A stretch of DNA of 64,000 bases. It comes from Poritiphilus sp965212595. Its GTDB lineage: Bacteria > Bacteroidota > Bacteroidia > Flavobacteriales > Flavobacteriaceae. Below, one piece after another: positions 7,852 to 17,191 of the stretch. Location of the stretch: positions 62,001 to 126,000 of the forward strand of contig CBDBVE010000009.1 of the NCBI GenBank assembly GCA_965212595.1. Reading direction: 5' to 3'. The translations under genes and the position numbers were made by a program. The stretch's first letter is position 1. Each line of letters opens with the position of its first letter. Under the pieces are notes generated by a model. The model had not been told where the DNA came from. It saw only the letters and a list, made by a program, of their open reading frames with translations, and searched no databases.

Positions 7852-10269
7852 TTATTGGAACTTAAAATTATAAGTCAAGGAAAATAGAGGGCTGTTAAGT
7901 ATGGAGAGTTCAAATGACCCTAAGGGGCTGCCTCCAAAGATTTGAGAATTTTCGTCACGGTTCTGCCGTTGGGAGTAATAAATATTAATAGGATTTTTTC
8001 GGCCGTAGACGTTATATACTGTAAAGGTCCAGTCATTTTCCCATCGTTTATTCTTTTTGCTTTTACTAAAATGTACATTCCATGAAAAATCTAAACGATG
8101 GTAAATGGGAAGGCGGGCGTTGTTCCGCTCTAAAAACACCGGAACATCTATCTCGTCAACGGTAACCACGCCATTGGCCACAGTAAAAGGCCTGCCAGAC
8201 TGGCCCGTAAAATTGAGGCTCACGGTATTGTACTGATCTGCCTCAAAATTAATGGTGCTGTTGAGTACGTGCGGACGGTCAAAATCTGAAGCGAACCACT
8301 TGTTATTATTTATTCTGTCACCGACTTCTTCATTCATAGATCGCAGGAGACTCCTGGACCAGGTATAGTTGAGCCATCCATTGACGCTTCCGGTTGGTTT
8401 GCTAAAACTTAATTCTATACCATAGGCTCGTCCCAGACCCTGTACAATATCTTGCTCTAAAAACTCTTCAAGAAAAAAATCAGCGCCCGGTTTATATGTC
8501 AACACATTTTTGGTATCTCTGTAATAGCCTTCCAAACTCATTTCAATGGCATTATTGAAATTTTGATATACTCCAAAACCGTAGGTATCTCCCAGTTGAG
8601 GTTTTATGTTAGGATCTGCAGATTTCCATCGCGAAGTGGGCAAAGGCGTTGTGGTATTATATACGTTTTGCAAGTATTGATAGACCCTGGCATAACTGGC
8701 CTTTATAGATGTATTTTTGGCAAATTTTACAGATAGGCCTATTCTGGGTTCCAGACCATCGTAAGAAGAAACTTTGCTTCCTTTTTCAAAAGTCTCAGTG
8801 TCAACAATGGTGCCTTCAACCTCATCGAAAGTTGCCCGGGTATAGGGCCCAACCAACAAGAAGTAGTTGTACCGCAATCCTCCGGAAAATGAAAGAATAT
8901 CATTCGGAGACCAGTTTAAATTGCCATAACCAGATAATTCGAAGCTTTTTTCATCGGTCAAATTAACGGGAGAAATATTTTGTGCCGTACCGGGATTTAG
9001 GCTCCCGGGACCTACATTATATTGATTGGCCTGTAGCCCCAAGTAATAATCAAATTTCTCATTTGGCCTTTTGCTATACTCCGCAATAAAGCTCAGATAA
9101 TTTATGCTAGACTCATACACTATTTCATTACTGCTCTCGAGCTCAGGAAAGATTATTTTGGGGGTATATCTACTCCCTACCAAAATGGTTTTAAGGTTAG
9201 CCTTGTCATTTATTGCATGCAACCATTTCAATGTTCCGTTTAAAATACCAAAATCATATTTATTGCTGGTAGAATTAATATTTTCGATAGTGGAAATGAG
9301 GTCTAATTGATACAAATCCTTGCTGTAGAACCCAGTAAAGGAAATTTGATCGTTTGCAGTTGGTAAGTACAATAACTTTAGGGTACCATCCCCAAACTTT
9401 GCTTTGGTATTTTTGAGTCTTTCTGAAAAAATTGGAAGCAAAAAATCGGTAAAACCTCCTCTTAAGGCAAGCTGCATCATCAGTTTATCCTTTACTATTG
9501 GGGTTTCCATAGTAAGCCTGCTTGACAATATTCCGATACCTCCTCGCAGTTTAAATTTGTCAACATATGGGTTTTTTACCTTAACATCGAGCACAGAAGC
9601 TACCCTCCCGCCATAACGCGACGGGATGTTGGCTCTATACAAATCTACAGATGACAGGGTTTCTGGAGTAAAGACTGAAACGAGGCCAAACATATGTGTT
9701 GGGTTGAATATAGGCGCATGTTCATATAAAAGGAGGTTCTGATCTAAAGACCCGCCCCTTACGGACAATCCATTGCTTACATCACCCGCGTTATTTACGC
9801 CTGCTACCAGCGTCATTCCGCGCAGCACGTCAAACTCCCCAAGAGCTGTAGGCAGTTTTTTTAATGTTTCCGCTTTTAACTGAACAATACCCATTTGAGG
9901 AGATTCAATATTGTCATTAAGCTTTTTTGCCCGCACTATTACTTCCGATAATTGCTCTTCTTGCTCAGACATTTGCAGGCGCAGCAATCTATCGCTGTTT
10001 AAGGATATTTGTTGCGTGATTTTTTTGTAGCCAATATAGGAGATGCTAACAGTATAAGTGCCTTCGGGGAGATCTAAAGACAAGAATCCGTTTTTATCAG
10101 TAACACCGCCGCAATTGCAAGGTTCAATTGATATTTGGACATTTTCCAGAAAATATCCCGCATTTAAGTCGGTTATTGCAAAGGATAATTTATAATTCTG
10201 AGCCTGAGCAAAAACAAGATTGTTTAGAAGAAGAATGAGGATAACAAGAAAGTTTGTTCTGATTTTCAT
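7852..10269 (-). CDS. TonB-dependent receptor with CarboxypepD_reg-like N-terminal domain
   Basis: About 805 aa. I place the start at 10269 because it gives a normal signal peptide (MKIRTNFLVILILLL, cleavage after AQA). A start 15 bp upstream at 10284 would overlap the DUF4249 stop as TAATG. A carboxypeptidase-regulatory-like beta-sandwich (about 30-115) is followed by the plug (about 120-235, with LRGMTLVAGVNNAGD and LSVRGGSLDQN) and a beta-barrel ending in aromatic Phe (FKFQ). It lacks the SusC-length N-terminus and is not followed by SusD. The upstream DUF4249 gene is evidently its partner. The imported ligand is unknown. Confidence 0.9.
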   Translation of the reverse strand: MKIRTNFLVILILLLNNLVFAQAQNYKLSFAITDLNAGYFLENVQISIEPCNCGGVTDKNGFLSLDLPEGTYTVSISYIGYKKITQQISLNSDRLLRLQMSEQEEQLSEVIVRAKKLNDNIESPQMGIVQLKAETLKKLPTALGEFDVLRGMTLVAGVNNAGDVSNGLSVRGGSLDQNLLLYEHAPIFNPTHMFGLVSVFTPETLSSVDLYRANIPSRYGGRVASVLDVKVKNPYVDKFKLRGGIGILSSRLTMETPIVKDKLMMQLALRGGFTDFLLPIFSERLKNTKAKFGDGTLKLLYLPTANDQISFTGFYSKDLYQLDLISTIENINSTSNKYDFGILNGTLKWLHAINDKANLKTILVGSRYTPKIIFPELESSNEIVYESSINYLSFIAEYSKRPNEKFDYYLGLQANQYNVGPGSLNPGTAQNISPVNLTDEKSFELSGYGNLNWSPNDILSFSGGLRYNYFLLVGPYTRATFDEVEGTIVDTETFEKGSKVSSYDGLEPRIGLSVKFAKNTSIKASYARVYQYLQNVYNTTTPLPTSRWKSADPNIKPQLGDTYGFGVYQNFNNAIEMSLEGYYRDTKNVLTYKPGADFFLEEFLEQDIVQGLGRAYGIELSFSKPTGSVNGWLNYTWSRSLLRSMNEEVGDRINNNKWFASDFDRPHVLNSTINFEADQYNTVSLNFTGQSGRPFTVANGVVTVDEIDVPVFLERNNARLPIYHRLDFSWNVHFSKSKKNKRWENDWTFTVYNVYGRKNPINIYYSQRQNRDENSQIFGGSPLGSFELSILNSPLFSLTYNFKFQ

Positions 10270-10283
10270 TTGTTCATCTACCA

Positions 10284-11459
10284 TTAATTTTCTTGTTCTA
10301 TCCAACCTTGGGGTTCTACGGCGGTTTGAAAGCTAGTTTCAGAACAGGCGATTTGGCGAATTACCGGACAAGGCGGCCCGGTGTAACCCGGGAGACAGGT
10401 TATCGGCGGACAAACCAAAGCGCAAAATTCGAAGCTGAGATTTCTCCTGGAATCAATGGCTTCTTGCTGGATATCGGTCCGATCTATAAAGACAGAACGT
10501 GTCGTAGTAGCCGAGGCCGTGAACCTGCCCAACACCAGCTCTTCAGGATCATCCGGATTAAGCATATTTCCCACCAAAGCTGCCGGAGGCGGTGCGTTAA
10601 GGCCGCTATTATTATCAACAATATCCTTCAATATTCTATAATAATCGTAAGCCTTGGCCGATAGTGAAAACTGTTGTAGTTCTACAACAATGTCCTCTTT
10701 GGTATATAAGAACACATCTGCCACGGGCAGTCTATTTAACACGCGACCATTCGTAAACTCGTCACTAAACAGCTTAATATTTTCATTATATCGTATCTGC
10801 CAACATGCATTCTCACATAAATAGTCTGTGTAGTATTCGCGAGTGATGGTTTTTATTTCGTTTTCCACGCACTTCCCATCCCGGTATATTTGATTTGTAC
10901 AAGATTCACAGATCTCTAAATTCTCGAAAGACCGAAATTTCCAGAAGTAGAAGTTGTCGGTATCGCCGGGGTCTTCAATATCCACTGAGATGAGATGACC
11001 GGGAATAAAAGCATCCAGATTTTCTCTGAAGTCTAATTCTGGATTGAAGGTTGCTCTGATATCCCGGATGGGCACAGGGCTCGTAATGACTTCGGGTTTG
11101 GATTTATACTGCCTCCCATCGGGCAGGGTCACAAGCAGTTCCCAGGATTCTCCTTCCGCGGCTACGAAATCTGGTGCTGGCCGATAGTTCAGTTCATTTT
11201 CTATTACCGGAACAATGGCCTGGGTATTTAGGTTGTGGTACAAAACCGTGGCCCCGCTTACAAATTCGAACTTAAAATTATCATCCATTTCGACAGATTC
11301 AGAAATGGTCACGGAAGATGCGCCTTCGGATGTAGCAATAAATGCCTCTATATAAACTACTCCTTCACGAAATTCAAAAACAGGTTCAACAGGATCTACA
11401 CAGGAAACACAGCAAATCAGACAAAGCCAGATAAAAGATTTCTTGAAGTAAAATACCAT
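10284..11459 (-). CDS. DUF4249 family lipoprotein, partner of TonB-dependent receptor
   Basis: 391 aa with a signal peptide and a lipobox ending VSC (Cys about 20). The body fits DUF4249: an early beta region (FREGVVYIEAFI, SSVTISESV), a GESWELLVTLPDG segment and a central ENACWQIRY region. The protein is unusually Cys-rich, with CxxC pairs around the middle and a C-terminal cluster (CALVCPPITC, then more Cys). These could form disulfides or bind metal. DUF4249 genes are recurrently paired with TonB-dependent receptors in Bacteroidota, as here, where the downstream receptor overlaps or nearly abuts its stop. It is probably an outer-membrane accessory protein. Confidence 0.85.
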   Translation of the reverse strand: MVFYFKKSFIWLCLICCVSCVDPVEPVFEFREGVVYIEAFIATSEGASSVTISESVEMDDNFKFEFVSGATVLYHNLNTQAIVPVIENELNYRPAPDFVAAEGESWELLVTLPDGRQYKSKPEVITSPVPIRDIRATFNPELDFRENLDAFIPGHLISVDIEDPGDTDNFYFWKFRSFENLEICESCTNQIYRDGKCVENEIKTITREYYTDYLCENACWQIRYNENIKLFSDEFTNGRVLNRLPVADVFLYTKEDIVVELQQFSLSAKAYDYYRILKDIVDNNSGLNAPPPAALVGNMLNPDDPEELVLGRFTASATTTRSVFIDRTDIQQEAIDSRRNLSFEFCALVCPPITCLPGYTGPPCPVIRQIACSETSFQTAVEPQGWIEQEN

Positions 11460-11643
11460 CTTATAAGATACAAAGTGAAAACCTTGATGGTCTCCTAAAT
11501 AAAGTTAAGCTACTTTTTAAAGACCTCGTCTTAAAAAGCTAAACTTATTTTGAAGGAACAAACCTTGTTTTCATTAAAAATGCTGGCCGCAACTGTCTAC
11601 GACTTCCGATTTAAGCATTTTTGTACGAGAAGCCTGATAATGA

Positions 11644-13215
11644 TTACCACAACCAAATTAAAATCCCGAAGATAAGCAGTGCCAAAACGATGATCTGGTT
11701 AAGGTAGTTCTTATACCAGGGAACATCTTCAAAACCTTCCCTGATCAACTGAGGCCTAAAGGTGAGTTGCTTTATTTTCTCCATGTCTGGTGCCGGAGTG
11801 CTGATGCTGACTACAACGAATACAACGGTAGATAATAATGCCATTATGCCAACATTGATTGTGTAGTGGAGATGCCACAGGTCTAGTTGTTCTAAAACAA
11901 ACAAAATAATGCCGGCCAGGGTCCCCAGCACCAGTGTCCAGAATGCACCTGCGCCATTTCCTCTTTTGTAAAACACCCCAACGAGGAAGATTACAGCGAT
12001 CGGTGGAACAATAATGGAAAACATCTGCTGCAAATAATCCCATAAACCGGTAAAATTCTGAATTTGAGGCGCCCATAAGGCTGCAATAACCATAAAACTT
12101 AGCGTAGCGATACGCCCGTATTTTACGATGTCTTTTTCGGTGATGTTCGGTTTTTTGGGCTTGATAAAATCAATTACCAGCAGGGTCGAAGACGAATTCA
12201 AGGCAGAATCTACACTAGACATAATGGCCGATATGATTCCCGCCAATACAAGTCCAACCAAACCAACAGGAAGCACTTTTGTCACCAAAGTAGGAAACAC
12301 GGTATCTCCATTAACGATATCTGGGTACAGGCTAATGGCCATGGCTCCCGGAAACACCATGATAAACAACGGAATAATTTTTAGAAAACCAGCAAATACT
12401 ACGCCCCAACGCGCTTGTTTCATATCTTTTGCACCCAAAACCCTTTGAAAGATATATTGATTGGTAGACCAATACCAAAAGCCCAGGAGTGGTACCCCCA
12501 TTAGCAAACCTGGCCATGGAAGTCCGGGATCATCTAAAGGTTGCACCACAGAAAAATGACCTTCGGGAGCGGAAGAAACCACCTTCCCCCAATCGTAATC
12601 TAACTGCCCAAACAAAATCCAGGAAATTACACCACAACCTATTATAAGAATGACAGCTTGTATAGCATCGGTATAGACCACAGCTTTTAGTCCACCACCA
12701 GCAGTATAGATACCCGCTACAAAGGCTAAAATGATAGAGGTCTGCCAGATACTGAACTCTGGAAAAAAAGTTTGTATAACTAGTCCACCGGCATACAAAG
12801 CTCCTGCTGTTTCTATGACTATCGTGCTGAAAATGGTAATTACAGAAAAGAACAATTGCGATCTCCTGTCGTATCGTAGTTGTAGAAATTCAGGAATAGT
12901 TGTGATCCTGCTTTTAAGGTATAGCGGGATAAAAATAAGCGCTGCGATAATGAGCGGAAGCCCAGACATCCATTCGTAGACAGAATTTACAATCCCGGTA
13001 GTATAGGCAGCTCCCGCAAGCCCGACAATAGTTGAGCCTGAAATATTTGAGGCAAAGAGTGAAAGTCCAATAATTCCCCATCCAAAAGTGCGCCCCCCTA
13101 AGAATAAGTCTTCACCTGTTTTGGTTCTTCGGGAAATCCAGAGTCCGATGAAAAGAACGATTAAGAAATATGAGATAACAATTCCGATATCGATACTCGA
13201 GATCTGACTTTCCAT
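11644..13215 (-). CDS. Sodium/solute symporter (SSS family, sugar-type)
   Basis: 523 aa with about 14 hydrophobic segments. The N-terminus (IDIGIVISYFLIVLFIGLW, then TGEDLFLGGRTFGWG) and the segment SLFASNISGSTIVGLAG are typical of SSS/SLC5 symporters of the SglT type. A later segment reads IISAIMSSVDSALNSSSTLL. It catalyses sodium-coupled uptake across the inner membrane. It lies 12 bp downstream of the GH2 gene on the same strand, so a galactoside or related oligosaccharide is the likely cargo (inference). Confidence 0.9.
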   Translation of the reverse strand: MESQISSIDIGIVISYFLIVLFIGLWISRRTKTGEDLFLGGRTFGWGIIGLSLFASNISGSTIVGLAGAAYTTGIVNSVYEWMSGLPLIIAALIFIPLYLKSRITTIPEFLQLRYDRRSQLFFSVITIFSTIVIETAGALYAGGLVIQTFFPEFSIWQTSIILAFVAGIYTAGGGLKAVVYTDAIQAVILIIGCGVISWILFGQLDYDWGKVVSSAPEGHFSVVQPLDDPGLPWPGLLMGVPLLGFWYWSTNQYIFQRVLGAKDMKQARWGVVFAGFLKIIPLFIMVFPGAMAISLYPDIVNGDTVFPTLVTKVLPVGLVGLVLAGIISAIMSSVDSALNSSSTLLVIDFIKPKKPNITEKDIVKYGRIATLSFMVIAALWAPQIQNFTGLWDYLQQMFSIIVPPIAVIFLVGVFYKRGNGAGAFWTLVLGTLAGIILFVLEQLDLWHLHYTINVGIMALLSTVVFVVVSISTPAPDMEKIKQLTFRPQLIREGFEDVPWYKNYLNQIIVLALLIFGILIWLW

Positions 13216-13227
13216 ATGTTTTTTTGG

Positions 13228-16200
13228 TTATAAGGTGGTTATGAAAATAACATATTTATAATTACCAGGCTTCACAAGATACTGATTTAGAGGTTTTGAA
13301 AGCCAGGAGTCAATCCCTCCCAGACCCATGTGTCTATGATCTATGCATAGGTGCACTCCTTCTTCTTTCTGAAGATCAAACGCATTTCCCTGATCGCGCT
13401 CTTGCCTTGTGAGTTGCCATGGGCTGTATGCTAAGGCGCTAAATGAAAAAGGCTCTGGCGCAAGGATTTTTATACCTTGAGTGCCCTCCTTATTTTGTAT
13501 TTGTAACCAGCGGCAATCTTGCCGGGCACCATTCTCTTGTGGTGAGATATAGGGCACATACTGGTTTTGGACAGTTGACTTATAGATGCCTATATGAGCG
13601 GCCTGTTTTCTATCCAGATAATTTTCAAACGGCCCTCTTCCATACCACTTAAGTTCAGAAAATTCATCTTTCAATACGGCATGAAGCCCCAATCTTGGTA
13701 GTAGGGGCAGCCTTATTTGCGCGCTGAAATCTATAGTGATTTTGAGCATTCCTGCTTCTACAAGCTCATAGCTTATCTGATATTTGGCAGCGCTCCCTCC
13801 CAGATCCAATAAACTTGTAACCGAATTTTTGTTTTGTGTCAGGGAAATAAGTTTGTGATGGGTGCTTGCCTCTCTCCAATAGCCACATTCTTTAGGCATG
13901 TTCCAGCCAAAATCATTGTCGGTAGGAGCTCTCCAAAACAGTGGCTTAATCAATTCTTTTAGCAATTCTTGGCGCCCTGATCTAAGTGAGGATATTAGGC
14001 CGGTCGAACTATCAATAGCGAGCTCCAGCCCCTTTCCTTTGACAGCAATACTCTTTTCATCAGTTCTAATGCTGACGGCCTGTTGTGGGGATTGAGAACC
14101 TATTGCGCTTTTTGAATCGATCAACTTAAATTGCGCCCTTACCGTTTCATGATTTTTTTCGGCCCACCTAGTTCTTTTCTGATTGATTATAGCGAGCTGC
14201 AGGTAATGCGTATAATTTGTATCAAGTGTGGAAAAAGTATAGGGTAACGCAATAATTTGCTTAGTGTTCGGACTTAAACTCAGGGCCAATTCTCCCTCTT
14301 GTACGCTGCCCATCTCGTTATGAATAGACCATTGCAGTAAATATCCGTCCAGGGGAGTATACAAGTACTCATTTTGAAGCGAAAGAAGTCCTCTTTCCTT
14401 GTCGTTTAGGTGAAGCTTTAGCGGCCTGTAAACCTCTTTAACTTCATGCAAAACCGGTTTCGGAGTACGGTCTGGCCACAGCAAGCCATTGATGCAGAAA
14501 TTTCCATCGCTTGGAGTTTCCGGAGGACCAAAACCTCCACCAAATGCCCAAAATGCCTTGCCGCCTTTATGATTTACAAGCCCTTGATCCATCCAATCCC
14601 AAATAAACCCACCCTGCAAGCAATCGTATTTGTCAACCAAATCCCAATATTCTTTAAGATTGCCATTACTGTTTCCCATTGCATGTGAAAACTCACACAT
14701 AATATAGGGGCGGTCTCCACGGTTTTTGGCATAATCTTCAACCATGTCCACTGTTGGATACATTGGGCAAACAATGTCGGTATTAGCAGCCTCAAAGGCC
14801 TGTTCGTATTGTATGGGCCTGGAAGAATCCTTGCTTTTAAGCCATTTATAGCCTGCCTTGAAATTTATACCATTACCGGCTTCGTTCCCTAGAGACCAGA
14901 TAATTACAGAGCAATGGTTTTTACTTCTATGGTACATTCGCTGAATTCTGCTCAAATGTGCCGCTTGCCACTTCTTTTTTTTGGCAAGGCTATCCCTGCC
15001 AAACCCCATACCGTGACTTTCAATATTAGCTTCATCAACAACATATAGGCCATATTCATCACAGAGCTGGTACCACTCAGGGGCGTTTGGGTAATGAGAA
15101 TTTCTGACCGCGTTGATATTGTTTTGCTTCATCAAAAGAATGTCTTCTATCATACTTTCTCTGCTGACAACATGGCCCATTTGCTGATCGTGCTCGTGCC
15201 TGTTCACGCCTCTTAAAGTAAGCGGCAGGCCATTAATGCAAAGTTGATTTTTAAGGATTGCTATAGTTCTAAACCCTATAGAAGTTTCAATCTTGTCTAC
15301 CTGCTTGCCATCTTCTCGCAATTGTATTGTCAAGCTGTAAAGGAAAGGCAGTTCTGCACTCCAACCATACGCATCAGGCAGTCCAAGATGGGTAGAAACG
15401 GTAATGCGCTCATAAGGTTGACAGCTATAACCTACTTCAGCCTTTAGAACCTGCATACCTTTCTCATCTTTAAGGCTCAGAAGCACCTTGCCATTGCTCA
15501 ATTTACCGGATGAATTTCTGACCGATGTTTCAATATCAAGACTTCCGTCTTTGTAATCGTTGACCAACTCAGCTCTGACAGAGTGATCTGAAATATAAAC
15601 AGGGTTTCTGGCTACGAGATAAACATCTCGTTCAATACCGCTTAGGCGCCAAAAATCCTGACATTCCAGATAACTACCATCAGACCAGCGAAAGGCTTGA
15701 ATGCAAATGTCAATTTCAGAAGTGCAGTGCCTGGTGATATCAAAAACGACTTCCGTCTTACTGTCCTGATTATACCCGATGAAGTTTCCGTTGATCCAGA
15801 AGTACGAAGCAGACTTTATGGCGCCCACCACCAAAAAGATTTGTTTCCCGCTCCAACTGTCAGGGATCTTTACTTTTTTCTTGTAGGCTCCTGTGGGGTT
15901 GTTTTTTGGAATAAAAGGAGGGTTTTTTGCAAAAGGGTATCGGTCATTCACGTAAATCGGTGTTCCATATCCGTTGATTTCCCAGTTCCCCGGAACCGGG
16001 ATGTTACCCCAGCGGTTATGATCAAAATCGGGATCTGAAAAAAGTTTCGGAAGGGCCTTTTGGTTTTCGGCCCATATGAAGTCCCAACTACCATTTAGCA
16101 ATAGGGTATTGGCAGTTTTAAAAGACGTATGCCTAAAGGCAGAAGGGGGTTCTTGCCCGATACTAAATATTGAAGGGTCGCAAAGCCAATCGTATGAAAG

Positions 16201-16230
16201 CTTTGGAATTGAGGAAAATTTCTTCATCAA
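13228..16230 (-). CDS. Beta-galactosidase, GH2 (LacZ-type)
   Basis: 1000 aa, similar in length to LacZ. Sugar-binding jelly roll about 50-215, Ig-like domain about 220-320, TIM barrel about 325-620, then an Ig-like domain and the Bgal_small_N domain (about 725-995). Acid/base E450 lies in SLGNEAGN and nucleophile E513 in MCEFSHAMGN. The HEHD/HRHEHD motif (RGVNRHEHDQ) is also present. There is no signal peptide, so hydrolysis is cytoplasmic, after import by the adjacent SSS symporter. No SusCD pair is next to it. A second start at 16227 is possible because the protein begins MMKK. Activity on lactose-like or other beta-galactosides cannot be told apart from sequence. Confidence 0.93.
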   Translation of the reverse strand: MMKKFSSIPKLSYDWLCDPSIFSIGQEPPSAFRHTSFKTANTLLLNGSWDFIWAENQKALPKLFSDPDFDHNRWGNIPVPGNWEINGYGTPIYVNDRYPFAKNPPFIPKNNPTGAYKKKVKIPDSWSGKQIFLVVGAIKSASYFWINGNFIGYNQDSKTEVVFDITRHCTSEIDICIQAFRWSDGSYLECQDFWRLSGIERDVYLVARNPVYISDHSVRAELVNDYKDGSLDIETSVRNSSGKLSNGKVLLSLKDEKGMQVLKAEVGYSCQPYERITVSTHLGLPDAYGWSAELPFLYSLTIQLREDGKQVDKIETSIGFRTIAILKNQLCINGLPLTLRGVNRHEHDQQMGHVVSRESMIEDILLMKQNNINAVRNSHYPNAPEWYQLCDEYGLYVVDEANIESHGMGFGRDSLAKKKKWQAAHLSRIQRMYHRSKNHCSVIIWSLGNEAGNGINFKAGYKWLKSKDSSRPIQYEQAFEAANTDIVCPMYPTVDMVEDYAKNRGDRPYIMCEFSHAMGNSNGNLKEYWDLVDKYDCLQGGFIWDWMDQGLVNHKGGKAFWAFGGGFGPPETPSDGNFCINGLLWPDRTPKPVLHEVKEVYRPLKLHLNDKERGLLSLQNEYLYTPLDGYLLQWSIHNEMGSVQEGELALSLSPNTKQIIALPYTFSTLDTNYTHYLQLAIINQKRTRWAEKNHETVRAQFKLIDSKSAIGSQSPQQAVSIRTDEKSIAVKGKGLELAIDSSTGLISSLRSGRQELLKELIKPLFWRAPTDNDFGWNMPKECGYWREASTHHKLISLTQNKNSVTSLLDLGGSAAKYQISYELVEAGMLKITIDFSAQIRLPLLPRLGLHAVLKDEFSELKWYGRGPFENYLDRKQAAHIGIYKSTVQNQYVPYISPQENGARQDCRWLQIQNKEGTQGIKILAPEPFSFSALAYSPWQLTRQERDQGNAFDLQKEEGVHLCIDHRHMGLGGIDSWLSKPLNQYLVKPGNYKYVIFITTL

Positions 16231-16350
16231 GCTGATCTAATGAAATGCTGTTTTACCTTCCTAAATGTATTTTATTTGTCAAAACTGAGCAAAAGAAGAT
16301 AGCATTCTTTATTTCTAGAACAGTTTGTATTGAAAAGCGCTGGCAAATGT

Positions 16351-16773
16351 CTATTTCTGCATTTTTAGATAATAGTCTGCCGAATGTTTCCCAGAGCCAT
16401 AAAAAACGAAGAAAACACAAGCCAAAAATACCGCAATGGCAATCAACAAGTCGTTTAAACTCATGGCACCTATAAAATTCACAAGTATGGCTCCTATTAA
16501 AATAGGGATTTGCAGCAAGGCGCACCATCGGGTAAGAAAGCCGATAATGATCATAAAGCCACCAACAAAGTGCGCTCCAATCACATAATGCATTATTAGC
16601 CAGCTACCGGGTAAACCTTCAAAAGGTTTCATTACCTCTGTCATTAACTCAAGATTCGACATAAAGCTCACCCCTTTGGCAATAAGAAAAACACCTAAAG
16701 CAACACGGATGAGGTCTAACCAGTAATAGGTATGTGCATTGGCCCATTTGTTTAAGGTTTTAATTCTTCCCAT
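16351..16773 (-). CDS. DoxX family membrane protein
   Basis: 140 aa, four hydrophobic helices, with the DoxX pattern: an N-terminal helix DLIRVALGVFLIAKGVSF, then HFVGGFMIIIGFLTRWCALLQIPILIGAI. DoxX proteins are inner-membrane proteins of poorly defined function; some form membrane-associated oxidoreductase complexes. It is upstream of the GH2 gene on the same strand with a gap of about 120 bp, so co-transcription is possible but not clear. It diverges from the five-gene envelope operon on the right. Confidence 0.85.
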   Translation of the reverse strand: MGRIKTLNKWANAHTYYWLDLIRVALGVFLIAKGVSFMSNLELMTEVMKPFEGLPGSWLIMHYVIGAHFVGGFMIIIGFLTRWCALLQIPILIGAILVNFIGAMSLNDLLIAIAVFLACVFFVFYGSGKHSADYYLKMQK

Positions 16774-16971
16774 GACTTCTTATTTTAATTTGTTCCCTTG
16801 ATAAGATACTCATTTTTAACAAGATATAAAAGAGTGTTTTACACGATTGCCTTGCATTGCGGAGCAGGAAAGGTTAAACAAATTCTCACATCATGAGGTG
16901 ATGAACAAAAAAAATGTCCCAAAAAATTATTTCAGAAGATATACCTAGCAAACCGCATAAACACTATTGAA

Positions 16972-17172
16972 ATGAAATTGGGAGAAAAATTATTTCGGAA
17001 GGATCGTCCGATATGGGGCAAGCCCCTTATTGCCTACGACGAAACAAAAATGAATGCCGTGTTCTCGGAAATCGCAGAAAGCGAGGGCGTTAAAGAACGA
17101 ACAGTACCGTCGGGCATTAGGCCACATGACATTTCTTTAGAGACCGAACTCTATCTCATTTTACACTCTTAG
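16972..17172 (+). CDS. Small hypothetical protein, first gene of a five-gene operon
   Basis: 66 aa, starting MKLGEKLFRKDRPIWGKPL, mixed charged and polar, with no signal peptide and no membrane helix. I do not recognise the family. It is read as real because it stops 19 bp before the next same-strand gene and the following four genes are tightly packed. No strong ribosome-binding site is seen. It could equally be a spurious reading frame in a leader region. Confidence 0.45.
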   Translation: MKLGEKLFRKDRPIWGKPLIAYDETKMNAVFSEIAESEGVKERTVPSGIRPHDISLETELYLILHS

Positions 17173-17191
17173 GGCCTAAAAGTAGTTTCTG

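Noticed and set aside
10270..10305. Longer start of the TonB-dependent receptor
   Set aside because: The extension breaks the signal peptide and overlaps the upstream DUF4249 coding end; 10269 is more natural.
16881..16910. Short inverted repeat CATCA/TGATG before the five-gene operon
   Set aside because: Only five base pairs with AT-rich surroundings; not enough to call an operator.
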